The translations under genes and the position numbers were made by a program. DNA of 64,000 bases from Burhinus oedicnemus (taxonomy: Eukaryota > Chordata > Aves > Charadriiformes > Burhinidae): contig VFFE01007869.1 of assembly GCA_008921705.1 (NCBI GenBank), forward strand, positions 819,534-883,533. The letters run 5' to 3'. Below the pieces are notes generated by a model, which was given only the letters and a program-made list of their open reading frames with translations, was not told the DNA's origin and searched no databases. The first letter of the stretch is position 1. The number at the start of each line of letters is the position of its first letter. This document shows positions 1 to 13,529 of this stretch, piece after piece.

Positions 1-2657
1 GATATTGAAAGGGTCGAATGAGGTAGAAATGTGATATTTTCTATCTTCTGCGGGCCCAGGAAATAGGAGTCCGGCTGCTGAACTGGGATTTGACATTCAC
101 CGTTGCGTTCGTGGCAAGAAAGTTGTGGGATTTATTGTTTAGCGCTTACAGAACAGACAAAGTAAGCAATGCCTGCGATTTATCTAATTGTTTAACCATC
201 TGGTTTCACAGCGACTGAAGATTAAGCATTGAGGAAACTGGGAAACTACAAATGGGAAGACAGGGTAGGGAGAAGGGCTTTTATTTATTAAATTTTTGTT
301 AGTAAAATTCACAAAATACCTAGGTGTCCTTCAGAGACTGAGATGAATTTCATGGTTTGCTTTTTTTTTTTTAAAGGGTTGGATAATTTAATGGCCAGTA
401 AAACGTGTAGCAATAAAAGCTGAGATAATGAGAAGTGTAATGAAATGACTTGTTTTAGGGCACGAGCGGATTTGAGAGTTGGGGTGGAAATGGAGATCTC
501 GCTGCCATGCCCACGTCTCATGGCACACAAACTTTTTCTAAATCATTAGGTATTAGCTGGGCCAGATATGGGATGCCAGATTTAATGATATACGTGATAT
601 TCAGAAGGACTCTGGTCCAACTTATGCAGTCCCATGAGGTGCTATTTTCAGCACTCAGCTGGTTTTCTCATTTTAACACATTTTCTACGACAGAAGCTGG
701 TGGGTGCTTGTCACTGAAGAGAAATTATACTTTTCCCTTAGGTGCTTGAGGGGGAGCCAAGCTTGTCTGCGCAAACATGTAGATGGGTGCATAGGTGGGA
801 CTTGGCTGAGTTAGTCAAGTCATCAAAGGTACACCTTTAAAGCTAGCTAACAATAAATAACTGTTTTGGTGCAAGAAGATGGGGCTACTTCACTGATTTC
901 GAAGTATTGATCTTGAAGCAAACAAGCAAAAACATCTTTTGTGGGTCTTGAAAGAAGCAGGAAAAAGCACATAGGTGAGATGAAATAAGTGAAGGAAACG
1001 GAAAGATAATATTTAAAAAGGACACAACTCAATCATTTTTATTCTCTTGTGTAGAAATCTACCCTGTAGAACAGATGAGACCAGATGCTCTTTCATTCCC
1101 TCTGTTGTCCTACATCTGTCGTCTTCTTTGCCCTACCAGGGTCTAAGGATCTCAGACTTCTGATTAGTTTCAGCTGGACTTCAGTATCAAACATGAAAAA
1201 CAGTTATTTTGTCTGCACATGTTACTTTTCCATAAGCAAAGGCACATCCTACAAATAAAGTCTTCAGGGAGGTTTAAAATTGGCCTGCAAAGCAAGAAGA
1301 GAGAAACAAGCTGGCTTGCTTTATATATAAAAGACTATGCAGGTATCGACCTCAGAAAATTTGTCAAGTCAACACCTGATGATGGCTTAGCTGCTGGGCT
1401 TGGCCATGCAATATTTAAATCAGGCTCTGTTTTTTTACGCCTTGGTTTTTAACATATGGGGCCTGAATGAGTGAGGAGAAACAGAAGCGCTGTGTGAGCA
1501 TTTCTCCCCGGGAGCTGGAATAGCTCTGCTGAAGTTTGGCCATAAAGTCTTTTAACTCCCACGTCTCTGGGGAAGGCTCGGACGAGCGTCTCCACATCTG
1601 CCATCGGCTGTGTTTAAAACCAGTCCTCCAGGAACTTGTAAAGCACCACGGATGATGGGAGAAGACTTTTTCTAGAAGTAGGATGATCATCACAGGCAGC
1701 AGGCGAGGTGCAGAACCCTGGGGAGTGTGGGCAGAGCGGTCCCAGTGGTGGGATGGCCAGCTCAGGGCACTGGGAGCAGCTGGTAAATAGACGGTTCCTA
1801 AGCCGGAGGATCAGGACTCTGCACAAAACCAGTGTCCAGCCTAGAGCTGTTGGCAATTCTCCTACTCGAAAAAAGGAAATGGTTTTCTATCAGAAAATCT
1901 GGACTCGTTAAAACCAAGGGGTTTTCATGAAAGCCTTCCCTCTACATTGAGGCTTCCCTTTGGAAAGATTTCTCAAGTTTGGGTGTGGTGGATATGGGCA
2001 CAGAAAGTGTGTCTACACTGAGGGATGAGTGGGTCTGCAGCACGCCAGAGCCCCACCAAGCTGGTATTAAAAGAAATGAGCCAACTTCATCTTGGTCAGG
2101 TCTATGATCCAAAGCAGGGAGTTAAACTCATCTCTTGCATATCCCAAGACATGTCCTGACCACCACTCTCTGAAGACACTGAGTCTCTCCCGATAGTTTT
2201 GGTCTCATCTGGAAGAGAAATCAGGAATAATAGGAAATTTCAAAAATTGATAGCCAAAAAAATGAGAATGGCAGTTTCGCTTTGCAACACAGGGCTTCAC
2301 AGTCACCGAGTCACTACAGACAAGGTGGTTTTACCCACCTTGTGGACCTTTCAGCCCATGAGAAACAAAATATATAGCAGTGTGCTATTTATCAGTCGTC
2401 TTATGAAACGAGGTGAATATGCAGATACCAAGGAACATCTGGCATCTTCATTCACATAGCACCTGATAATGATATTGTTTGGCTATTGGGAAAATCATTG
2501 AGAAGTATTCTACCGCAGCATCAGTATTTTGGGGGAAAGTGTCTATATTTGCTTACTTTTTATGAGAAAAGTTGAAGTGACTTACTTGACATTTATCATT
2601 TGCTTTCAGCTTTCCTGTTTTGTTTCTCTAGTGTCAGCATTTTTCTGGTGTTAAGAG
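1..2657. other. Unique AT-rich non-coding sequence
   Basis: No gene supported. A TATATAAAAG sequence at 1324-1333 is TATA-box-like, but no downstream exon or GC-rich promoter accompanies it. Open frames stay below 93 codons and overlap on both strands. A run of T lies at about 361-372. Confidence 0.6.
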
Positions 2658-2681
2658 AGATATATATACATATATATATAT
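2658..2681. repeat. Short (AT)n tract with one interruption
   Basis: GATATATATACATATATATA followed by TATT: an AT dinucleotide run interrupted once by C. Confidence 0.9.
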
Positions 2682-3239
2682 TTCAATCATCTGTTTATAT
2701 TAAACGCAACTTTGTAATACAACACATTTTCTCTTAACATTTTTCAGGCTTTAAAATACAAATTAAAAATGAATTGAATTAACCTAAGCAAGTTTGAATA
2801 TTAAATGAAATATTGCTGTATGTATTTAAGTGACTCTGAATCCAGGGTTTTTCCCTGAGTTTGTTTCATGGGTAGCATTGGCCTTTTAGCTTTCAGTTCT
2901 GATTTAATTGGTTTTTCCCCTCAGTGGTACTTCAGAATTCCCTGAAAACTGAAATTTCCCGTTTCTAGACAGGTCTGGCAATTCTATAAACCAGGATTTC
3001 CAGGGTATGAAAGGGTCGCGTAGGCAGCCGAGACACACAGAAATATTGTGGTGTAGTTAAGAACTGAATTGAAGTTTATCTTCATCTGAGTAATTCTAAC
3101 AGTTCTTCTCTTTGCGATCAAAAGATAGTGCCAAGAGCTGGATGAAAGCTTTTACTGAGTGTAAGAATAGATGCTCGTGCACACTGAAAAGTGTTACTAA
3201 TGTTGTTTTAATAAAACATAAATTCTGAGTTGTAGTCCC

Positions 3240-3560
3240 TGCCAGCCTCACGCGGGTGGACTCTATTAAGCTTTTTTCGGTCGTGCATGCAGGCTGGGAG
3301 GTTGCAATGGGAAACCCGCGCGCGCTGGATGCAGTCCAGGGAGGAACTCCGCACAGAGTACAGCCAAAACTGAGGACTTCTTCCAGGTCCTTTAAAGTTG
3401 GAGCCGGCGAGAGCTCGAGTGCTCCACTGAGCTAATGGGGAAACGGGGAGGCACCGTGGGGCAGATTTTGGGGAGGGTTCCTCAGCCACTTGGTGGGCGC
3501 TTGGGGGGCCCTGGGTGTGGAGAGCTGTCTGTAGAGGTTCATGATAAACGAAGGTGATGA
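3240..3560. other. Small CpG-dense, GC-rich patch
   Basis: Between about 3249 and 3456 I count around 14 CpG dinucleotides in roughly 210 bases, including CCCGCGCGCGCTGG near 3316, whereas most of the window is strongly CpG-poor. This approaches CpG-island density but is short. No TATA box, exon or supported open frame follows on either strand; a 144-codon minus-strand frame crosses it and has no recognisable domain. It may be an orphan CpG island, an enhancer, or a GC-rich remnant. Confidence 0.45.
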
Positions 3561-4228
3561 ACCACTTCCGCAAACTTGCCGGGTAATGGGTACCTTCCTC
3601 ATCCCTCTGGTTCTCTGTGCTTTTTGGGTGTGTTTGAACCAAACCCAGGCTTTTCAGCTGCTTTCGAGGGTGTCTGTGTAAAATGAGTTATGCAGTCGAA
3701 GGGGAGAGCTGCTTCTGCCCTTTTGCCTTGTGAATGTAATAATAAATCTGATTTAGTGTAAGCAGTTATTTCAGTTACATATTTGTATATCCAAGTAGTA
3801 GTTTTTAAGCTGGGCTTGTTGTCAGCATCTCTGCCTGATGGGAATGCCCCAGTATTAAAACTGGATGATTTTGATATTTGGGCAAAACGTGTGGGTGCAG
3901 TTATAAACACTGTCATTTTCTTAATGATAGCCCTTTTAAATGTAATGGGGAGGGAAGTTTTACATTTGTTTTTCTTTTGGATAATGGCGAAGAGAAAGAA
4001 ACACTAACTGCTTTAAATCGACAACTAACAGGTTTAGCATTTGAATAGGGCTAATTGTGTTTTTTAAACCAAGGAGGTATTAATCTTAACCCATTTATGG
4101 AGTGATCCAAAAACAAATACAGTTTTTCTAGCTAAAAATTAAGACAGGCTTTTCCAACTCTGATTTAACACTCTGTTTCAGATTTAGTATTAGACAAACA
4201 TCCCATCCTATTATTTTGTACAGATTAC

Positions 4229-4256
4229 AAAAAAAAAAAAAAAAGAAGGAAAAAAA
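4229..4256 (+). repeat. A-rich tract
   Basis: Sixteen A, then GAAGG, then seven A. No retroposed sequence is visible upstream, so it is not convincingly a retroelement tail. Confidence 0.85.
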
Positions 4257-5441
4257 GTAGTGAATGGGAATGAGAATGCAGCATGCCCTCGTGGTTTCCT
4301 TTCTCATGTAGACAGCAGAGACACGCACTGTCTGTCTCAACACTGGGCTGAAATCTCATCAGAAAGAATGCCTGGTACCGTTGTTAGCAAAACAAAGTGT
4401 ATTTGACATTTAAGTTTAATAAAAACTGCTTTAAAAACGAGTTTGGGTTCAAAGCGGGAGGTTCACTAATAGGTTTGAAGCAAACGTGTTCCTGATTACA
4501 CCCCATTAAGAAAGTGGAATGCAGCGAGTGCTGCTTCCCCTGAGGAAGCCCCAGCGCGCACGGGATTTGAAGTCTGCAGCCAGCCCAGCAGACGATGCCA
4601 GACCTGCTGACCCTGTGAATTTTGCAGTATATTTTCAAAGATAATGTGTCTTTTGGGGTTCAGTGGGAAGGAGGGGAAGAGATACTTCACTGCACAGATT
4701 TCGAAAAGGTCTGGAGTAAGATCAGCTTATTGTGCATTTTGTTCTCGTACGCGTTTGCTCGTCTCTAATAACATAGTCAAAACTAAAAAGTGTCTTAAGC
4801 TTCGCTATATTTTGGAGTGCTCATTTGTTCCACGGCTGGCTGTGTGCGTCCAAAGCAATGACGCCTGTTCCAAGTGGTTTCTGGTGAGGCAGAGCTGTAC
4901 GATTAGTTTGAATCATAACACGAGTCTGGTATGAGTCTTGTCGTGATGTGTCCCCATCTGTGGAATATGAGAAATTTCTTCATTATTTTTCATCAGACAA
5001 TCCCATGGAAAATAAAGTTCACGTGGTGAAACTGCAGAGGCAGAGTGATACGATATTCCAGGGACCATTGTACATGCAGTGCCTGCCGGACCGGTCTGTA
5101 TGCCCAGGGATAGAAATGCTTCACTGGCTTCTCTGTGATTAACCATCACTGGAGGTGGCTGGGAAACCTGCACACGCTGGTTCGGAGGTAGGACCGAAGG
5201 GAAGGAAGGCTGGGGGATCTTATCAGAAATGGCACCACTAATGTCATCGACGTTTCTTGGGAGGGCTACGTTATAACTCAGCTTTATAACTGGGAATTTG
5301 TACATACGCCAGCTATCCCAGGGGCTGCAGATTTTAAATGCACACACATTTCATTCTGCATGACAACACCTTGAAAACGTAGGTTAGTTAAGACAAACCG
5401 CCGTCAATTAAGTTTATTGGATGATGTCAGTGATGTAGGTG

Positions 5442-5459
5442 ATATATATATATATATAA
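5442..5459. repeat. (AT)9 microsatellite
   Basis: An uninterrupted ATATATATATATATATAA run in AT-rich sequence. Confidence 0.92.
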
Positions 5460-8400
5460 TCATGGATTTAGAAAAAGGCCCACTCTTCTCTTGATCTGCA
5501 AACAGTTTGTCAATAACAGGAGAAAATTTACAGTGACAGCCGGTGTGATTTTGCGATATGCAAAATGGATTTAATTATCAGCAGGAGAAATTGCTGCATC
5601 AAGTGTAAGGGTTTTGATTAGTGTTTTCTTCTTTGTTTTCAAAAAATGCCATCTGCAAATGGCAGAACTATTTTCATAGCCCATTCCTACGGACTTACTA
5701 GAAAGAGACCCACCTATTTCCCTTCAGCTGGAGCTGGACCTGACCCCTAGCAAGATGCACATCGAAGCTGCCGTGCCTGGTCCGACAGACTTTTCCTATA
5801 ATCAGAGACCAGTTGGTTTAATTTTCCTTGGTGCTCTTTTTGCCACCGGTAGATGATGTTGCTAACAGCTGACACCAAATTTTAATAGCTTCTCATTTTA
5901 TTTAGTTGCAATCTGTGAGCAGTGACAACTAATAGTAAAGGAATGAAGACTTCAGAAACGATCCCCAGATTATGTGCATGTGCTGTTTTTGGTAACTTCA
6001 ATTTTGTATTTTAGGAGGAAATTATTACTTTGTTCTTGTGATTTACCTTGGCATCAATAATGGGTGAAGTACCCTGCAAAAGTTCCAGGAGATTGAAATT
6101 TGTGGCAGATTTCTCTTCAAATTCTGAGAATTATTCCTCTTAGAACTCACGTGTGTAACTCCTTCTACTCTAGACTACAAATATACTTCTGACTTTGTCA
6201 CCTCATGTGTCTTCAGGACCATAAGTGTTCAGTCAGTTCAAATCAAAGCCAAAAAGATTGTGCTGTAATTCTTGTCTTCCCCAGCCTCTCAGTGGGACCA
6301 AGAAGTTTTGGGGACCAAAGAATGGCACTGGCTCTCAAAAAGAATTTGATTTAAACTCCTTCCAAACTCATGTGGGGTTGAAGAGGTTTGAATGTGGCCA
6401 AAACATGTATTAAAAATTATAAGAGGTATGTAATAATTTTAATTAATGAATTTTGAATTTTTAGAATATTTATTAGGATTATTACTAGTAATTAAATTAT
6501 TAAAGGCGAGAGCAATGAACTTAGTCCCAGTACGGGATTTGCAGTGCAAGCCATTGAGTATGCTGAAGGGTGTCCCATCTACTTGCATACTTCGAAATTA
6601 GGCACCTGGTTTGCTGAATCGATTGGCGTGTTTAGAGCGCAGGATTTAGCCCTTCAGGTTTCTCTTCTTCACTACTTCGTCTCTTCTTCCCCTTGAGGGG
6701 GGAAAAGGCAACCTCAACATGTTGGGGATTAGCTAAGAGTTCAGGCATGGCACTTAAGTGTACTCTCTAGGACTGATTTCATATTTGATCAATCTCTCAA
6801 GATGGGTTTCAAATCCAATATTGCTGCATTTTTTTTCTCGGGACCGTAAGTTGTTTGATGATTTCTAGGAGCTACTCTTGTAAAGGCTTAACCCACTGTT
6901 TGCTTATACAAAGTAAACAGTTACAATAACAACTTCAGTAATTTCCAAATCCCTTCTTCTTAGCTTATTAGGTTAATACAAACTGAGCACTACCCCATTC
7001 TCCTGCAGGCAGGTACCACTGTCCTTATTGAATACAGCAGCAATTTGCATGCTGGTTTTTGAAGCAGTGTCCATGTGCTAGTAAGCCTGACCACCTCCTC
7101 TTCAATGTGTTACAATTCCTTTACTATTTAGTTTTAATGTCTTTTCCCTCAGCTTGATTTACCCAAGTCTATGCTTGGAATCGGCCAATGGTAAATTGAT
7201 CCAAATGAAATTAAATGGGACAAAACTATTGCTTATGAAGAAATGGCTGTGTGAATTCGGCTGGACTGATGGGTTCTCAAATCCTTGCTTTTTCTTACAA
7301 CCACTTCTTTTATAATATCATTCCAATTTAGCAAATCAGATCTAAAATTATCTCCTCTACTTCCGACCCAGTGACTTTTTGAGTTTATTTTTGGTTTTTT
7401 TCCAGTTGTTTTTCTGCATGCCTGGTAGTCATGTTCCGGCTATAGCCTTGCTTCGCAGGACAAAGGTGGATAATATGACATGTACTACACACTTCTTCCA
7501 TTGGGGCAACTGCAATCTGTACTGATAACGCTTATTTTTGCACAAAGTAATTTTTATTCTTGTGTTGACTTATTTTTTTTCAATAGTGATGAAGAAAGGA
7601 GCTTCAGCATCTCAGATGTGTGTTTTGACATATGTTTTCTTATGAAGTGATCTGTGTTTCAGAAATAGGTTATGCTTGTGGGTCAAGAGCTGTTGCTTTA
7701 ACTAGTGCTCGTGCCTTGTATTCATGAAAGGCTGTAATTGATTCCCATCTCTTTTATGGAATAGTCCTATTTTCTCGCTGAATAGATGCTTCTGGTTCTT
7801 TTAAAGGCAGCATTCATCTCAGTCATCTCACTGTTGCTTTTTCACTACTGTCACCCAAGAAGGAGCCCCATCAGCCTCCTCCCCCCTTCAAATCATAGCA
7901 TTCAAAATTACTGATTTTTCTGTCTGGTTGGTTCTCTAGACTCATTGAAGAGCTTCTTCTGAACAGCAAACAAAATACTAAATGTTTGGAGATTTAAGAT
8001 AAAATACTAAAAGTTGGTAACTCTGCGTTCAAGTGTCTTTGTGATAGGTGTGATTTTGGGGGAGGAAGCTGAAGATGAACCAACCAGAGGCTGTACCTAA
8101 TAGCATGGGCTTCGGCTGCAACCTCAGAGCTTAACGTTGCAAAACTGCAGAATCAGAGGGATAATAGAAAAAAGTTAAGTGCAAATTGGGTAAAATAAGA
8201 GAAGATCAATGCTTATAACCTGCCATGAAGAGTGCATTAAGTCTCTCCATTCTCCTGTTGCGTTTTGGAAATCTGCAGTTACCTGGGCTTCATGCCTGCG
8301 GGATGCATAGGTGAGTAAAGCTGCGTGTGGGGAATAAAAATACCCAATTCACGCCTAGGAGGATTGTCCCTCACTGCAGCGTGTGTAAGTACTGCAAAAA

Positions 8401-8973
8401 GTAAATAGCTTAGTATTGCTTATTTTTAAGCATAAGGCGTTTCAGTTTTGACTGTTTCCTACCAAAGAAGTAATTAAATGTTCCTTTGGCCACCTCTCTC
8501 CACAGTCCCTTATTTTGCAGACACCTTCTTGGAAGCTTATGGGACAATTTCTTGCATAAAGCTTTACTCAGAGAGGATAAGGCACAATCTGGCATTAAAA
8601 TAGGCCTTTTTCAATGACATTTGAAAGAGACAGAGAATGTCTCAAGGTTTCTTCTTTGTCTCATCATGACATGTAACTCCAGACCAGAGAAGGCCAGGAG
8701 CAAAAAGAATGAGAAACCAGAGACCTGCAAAATATTTGCCAGGAACTCTGAAGTCACATGGAAAGTGCTGCCCCTTGAAGGCAGCTGGCTAGGCTGAGGT
8801 TTGCAAACTTTTTGCACAAGTCTAGGCTCAGTTTCCAGTAAAACCTGGCCTGATTTATCGTTTTAAACCAAAGCCATTTAGGATTTCATGTGATTGCAGG
8901 TGAGATCCGGTGGCCTCTCAAGGGTTTCGCTCCTTGAGCTGAGGCAATCAAACCCTCTGTGATACAATGCTGA
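5460..8973. other. Unique AT-rich non-coding sequence
   Basis: No repeat family, RNA gene or exon recognised. The longest frame is 68 codons. Many short homeodomain-type cores occur around 5550-5600 and 6430-6510, as expected from base composition. Confidence 0.6.
7043..7050 (-). promoter_or_regulatory. Perfect octamer motif ATTTGCAT
   Basis: An exact POU-factor octamer. A second one, ATGCAAAT, is at 61840-61847. Two matches in 64 kb of AT-rich DNA is close to chance. Confidence 0.25.
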
Positions 8974-8990
8974 TTTTTTTTTTTTTTTTT
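8974..8990 (+). repeat. Poly-T tract (17)
   Basis: Seventeen consecutive T. No adjacent antisense retroelement body was recognised to the right. Confidence 0.9.
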
Positions 8991-11900
8991 CCATGGGCTC
9001 CTGCAAATCGACACCGGTATGGTTTATGCAAGGACAAGGTTTTGGAGTGGCTGGAGGGCAAATTTCACTAAAGCAATGTTGTGTGACAACGGACTTGATG
9101 TTATCCCATGCTGTGGGACCTCAGCCCCAAAGCTGGTGTGATATCCAGGGCTTGTATTATATCCTAGGATGATACAATCTGTGAAAGGGCCGTACATCTG
9201 ATATAACTGCAGTTAAATACTAACATAGTGTGCATGCCGTAATGCTATTAGAATTGCCAGCGCTGTTTTAATAGCACTATTCACATGGCATATATACAGC
9301 AGAAAATTCATGCTCTAATGGATTTTTCTTTCTTCCCTTCCTATTGGCCTGATAGGGGAATATGCGATTAAGAGTAGTTGGAAATTTCTTTGGAATTTAC
9401 CAGTTAATTAAGACACTCCTAACAAATAGCTGCACTCCACCAGCAGGCGAACTAAATCCTCAGGCTCTCACCTGCCTCCCTTCCCAAGCTCCTCCATTTC
9501 TTTGGAGTTTGGCTGAAAGTTTGGACACTGGTGGCCCTGCGTTATGTCTTTGAGACATTTGCAAAGGTTTTACGGCATTTTGTGGCACCGGTTTTAGTGC
9601 AGAGGGAAGCCAGTGAGTCATATACTTCTGCGTTAAAACAAATCAATGTCTTGTATCATGGTATTTACTTTATCATCATGGCGGAAGGGTGGAGAGGTGG
9701 AAATGTTTTTTATCTGGTTAGGGAGCAGGGGAGGGAACAGAAAGAGAGGTGTTGAAGATTCAGGTGAGTTGAATTTCCAAAGGGCGAAAATACTTCTCTG
9801 ACCTGATGGCAAAATTTCATCTTCAGAATAGATTAATTCATGAAGGACCCAATTGCCCCGTCATTTTGCTTACAACTCTCACTGATGTCATTAAAACGTA
9901 CATTCAAAGGGACAGCTAGGATATATGGGCCAGGCTTTAAAAATCTATAAGGATCATTAAAGAGAGGAGTTAAAATATTCATTTGCCCATGAATGGCGCA
10001 CAAAGACATTAAGCTTTTGATGGCTTTAGGCTTCTCAACAGAGGAACGGGGATTAAAATAGATTTCACAAATAAACAAATAAATAATCTCAGTAATGTCT
10101 CCACACTAATGTGTCCAGACTTGATTAAACTGTTCTCCATTAGAAATACGTATCTTCAAAGAGGCTGATGCTCCAGCAGAAGCTGAGTCGAGGTGAACAC
10201 TTATTCAAAGTTTAAGTTTTGTGTAAGAAGAAATCGTAAGAAATAAACGCCAGACTAAAGCACAAGCGCTTTATCTTTTGCGCAGTGGGCCAGCTACTGT
10301 GGATTTCCAACCGCCCTGGCTCCCGGCAGTGGGAAGCAACCTGTGCTGGCGTGTTTGCCCACAGTTTTACGGGGTTGATTGTCGCAAACCTTCCAAACAC
10401 TTCAAAAGATACGGCTTTACCTTGGTACTGTTTGTCCCAGAGGAGGATTGCAAGCTAACTTTAGAAAGCTTATGCTATTTCTGATATGCTGTCTTAGAGT
10501 TCCTCAGACATAATTCAGAGCTAGGTAATTGTTTTATGGGTTACTTAGCAAATCCAGAGATATTTATTTAGCATGAAGACGCCGATAAGTGAGTAGTACT
10601 GAGAAGGTACCAGTGTTCTGTGCATGTCCTCAGTTCAGTGCTTTGCTACATAATCTTTGGTATAATAAGAAGGATCTTTGACATCATACCGTTTGTTTAA
10701 ACTAGCACCCTACGTCAGCCGCTGAATTTCTTAAAAGAATTAGCTGGGGTCAATTAAGTATTTTAAGAAATGTTTTTGACATGCCAATTAGTCAGTAAAC
10801 AGCACTAAATGATGTGATAGCAAACGTAGCTGCTCAGTTGAGAGAGGATGCGTGTCTGCTCTCGACGTTTGCTTGGTAGGTAATGCTGGAAAATTGGATG
10901 GACCTTTTCTAGACTTTGATAATTCATATATCTATTGAGCAAGGTAAGTTCCATCATTAACCTTTAATCTCTTAGAAGCAAGTTGGCTGGAATCTATTTA
11001 CTTAACTAGCTCATTCACTGATAATGCATGATTTTTAAATTTCCTTTTGTGCATTCCTTAGCTAAAGAAAAACACAGCTGTGTGTGAGACAAATTCTATT
11101 TATTTTCTCGTTAAGAAAAGTACAAGAAGATAGTATCATTGGAAAGCTAATAATAAAGAACTACTAAAGAACGCCCTTCATCTGTTTGCTCTGCCACTTT
11201 ACGAAGGCTTTCCAAACAAACTTTTCAGATGTATTAGTAAGGAAAGATATCTTAAAAGTCAAGGGAAGACAAAGTTAATGCATTTATAGAAGTACCATTT
11301 CAGATAACATTTTACCTGAGTGTTTAGATTAGTTAAATATTAGAAAGGTAGAGATAATAGCGTTGTTTGTATTCATAAATGTGGAAAGTTGCATTTTCAG
11401 GGCAGTGAAGTGTAAGGCATATCAAAGGTTTATCATCCTGGAATGTGCGGGGAGCTGCGTGCGCATCCGTGCAGGGGGGCTGCAAGGTGCTCCCTCCTGC
11501 GCTCCCTCACCGGAACCCAGCGAAGAACACGGGTGCTTTGGCTTATATTTTAAAATCGTTTTCTCCCCAGTTTTCTATCCATAGTTCAATAGTGGGAATT
11601 AGGAAAATTAGTTGTTGTTGGTTAGCTAACTGCCCGAGCCCAGTGAAACTGCGCAAGCACTGGTGATGTTCTTGGCTGAGGGAGATTCACTGATACATCG
11701 GGGAAAACGAGACTAGGCAGAAGTCTGGTCGTTTTTAGGGCCTTCTGCAAACCCCATTTATAGGATAACACCTTTTCTCCTGTAAAGAAGATATAAAATT
11801 AACATTCCCAAAGCACCCTAGAGCCTGGAAACGGCTCAGCGTGCTCTAGATTCGGGCAGTCACATACGTGTCCAAGCACGATGCTTGACAGTCCAGCCCC

Positions 11901-12238
11901 AAATACAGAGGTGCATACGGTAGCATGAGATGGAGAAGGCATGGCCAGCACCCGCCTGCATCCACAGGTGCACACAAATAAAATTGTGCGTTACCATCCC
12001 TTCTGTGCTCACCCAAACCTGAGGACGAGCCCGCAGCCTTGCAGAGCTTACCAGGGGAAACAGCCTGTACGCAAACTTCTTACAGAGGGATGCCGCAATC
12101 CTGCCGGCAATCCCAGCCAGTCTTTTTAGTCTCGTTACCATCCTCACAGGCAAATTTTCAAATATATGTGTTGAAATGAGCTGACAATAATGGCCCTGGC
12201 TAAAATATTATGTTGTTTTGACTGAATGCGGTTTAAAC
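8991..12238. other. Unique non-coding sequence with a candidate element near 10.7 kb
   Basis: Mostly AT-rich. A short GC-richer stretch with several CpGs lies at about 11448-11530 (GCTGCGTGCGCATCCGTGC), within two overlapping 73-codon frames without recognisable content. Confidence 0.55.
10690..10840. promoter_or_regulatory. Candidate conserved non-coding element
   Basis: A unique AT-rich block with CAATTAAGT (10751), CCAATTAGTC (10785), GTAAACA (10795-10801, FOX type) and ACTAAATGATGTGATAGC. This density of homeodomain and FOX cores without simple repeats resembles enhancers near developmental genes. Conservation was not tested. Confidence 0.35.
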
Positions 12239-12251
12239 TGCCATCTGCTGG
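12239..12251 (-). promoter_or_regulatory. CTCF-like core motif
   Basis: On the minus strand the sequence is CCAGCAGATGGCA, matching every position of the CTCF core CCASYAGRKGGCR. CTCF organises chromatin loops and the motif's direction matters. Occupancy cannot be judged from a single core. Confidence 0.42.
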
Positions 12252-13529
12252 CTTGTACTTTTCAGGGCCAATATTAAAAACAATGTTCCCTCTTATAGTA
12301 TCCCTCATTCATATGAAAATAAAGCAGGCTGAGTAATATCTTCCCTCCTGCAATGTACAGCTGAAAATTGCACCGAGGAATACAAATGTGACCGAGCACA
12401 AAGGTAAATCCCGGTGCTTATAGGTAGATTCCTCAGGGATGTTTTTGTTCAATTTATAGCTAGAAGAGAAGTTTAGCTGCAAATGCACGCGTGCAACTTC
12501 CCCCGAAGTCAACGAGAGACACACATACACATGGCGAGCTGAGACAGTTGCTTACGAGGTTTTTTTTTTTTGCTTATAAAGTCAGCTTCCTGGAATATTA
12601 CCTGGGATTTTTGCCAGAGCAAGGACCAAAGATGGCCTAGCTCATTCTATTCAAAGTTACTTAAAAATAATTAAGCTTTTCTTTTTTTTTTTTTTTTTTG
12701 TTCCCCTTTCCCAGACTGCGAGAGGAAACTCCAACTATTTGGCTGGAAATTTGGCAGTTACTTGAGAAGGAGGAGATTAATACCAATAGCTGCTTTGAAT
12801 TATTTTCCTATTAGTCTTCTTTTAAAGCTTTTGAAATATCAGGGCATCACTGTCACTCGTTGCTCAGAGGCATTGGCAGGTTCTCTGGAGGACATGACTA
12901 GCAATGGGGCGACGTGCAGGACCGTGACATGAGCTCCGGCTGCCTGTCCCTACCGGGAAAGGAACAGGACACTCAGCTGGAGACTGGAAAGGACAGACAA
13001 CATTTCTGCCTTGTGTCTCTCTGCTCTCCAGAAACGGAAAAAAAAAAAATATCCCAAAGCAGAAAAAGGAAAGGGAAAAATCTAGTATTTCTCGTGTTAA
13101 AACCAACAGAACTTTTCTTCTGCAGTTTTAGAGAAAACTGCGTACCCTTGAGAGAAATAGCCAGGGGAGGAATGAGGGTTGGCCTCAGAGACAGGCTGGG
13201 CCAGATCTCCAAACGCCACCAAGGTCCTCATTTTCAGAGTCCTCCATCAAGCCCATAAGTCTCTGGAAGACCTTGCCGTGTTTATTTGCGGTGGCAAAGG
13301 GAACCCACAGTGCGGTGGGCCAGTGCAGGTGTGCCGGCATCCTACAGCCCAGTTAATGTTTGACCCTGGCTCCCATCAACGAGTGCAGAGTTGTCCCACA
13401 TCCCCGACATGCCAGCACATGTTACATGGGCACCTCCGAGGTGCTCGGGCCTTGAGAAACCCCCTGCAGGTCCAGCACTGATGGCTTCTCACACTTTTTG
13501 GTTGACACAGGCTGAGCAAGCCAAGAGAG
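12252..13529. other. Unique non-coding sequence with A/T tracts
   Basis: Holds T runs at 12561-12571 and 12682-12699 and an A run at 13038-13049. Overlapping frames of 114 and 79-80 codons on opposite strands at 12.9-13.26 kb look like chance openness. No repeat body is recognised next to the T or A runs. Confidence 0.55.
12682..12699 (+). repeat. Poly-T tract (18)
   Basis: Eighteen T after CTTTTC; a shorter run of T lies at 12561-12571. No retroelement body recognised. Confidence 0.9.

Larger units (their letters stand above)
2682..5441. other. Unique non-coding sequence around the CpG-dense patch
   Basis: Apart from the CpG-rich patch at 3.24-3.56 kb and the A-tract at 4.23 kb I see nothing definable. 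Two 144-codon minus-strand frames (3208-3642 and 4913-5347) have no start context, domain or low-complexity signature worth calling. Confidence 0.55.

Noticed and set aside
1060..1072. TACCCTGTAGAAC, identical to the first 13 bases of miR-10b
   Set aside because: The rest of the mature sequence diverges and no matching star arm or stable precursor hairpin follows; a chance match.
1324..1333. TATATAAAAG, TATA-box-like
   Set aside because: Isolated in AT-rich DNA without initiator, GC-rich promoter or exon downstream.
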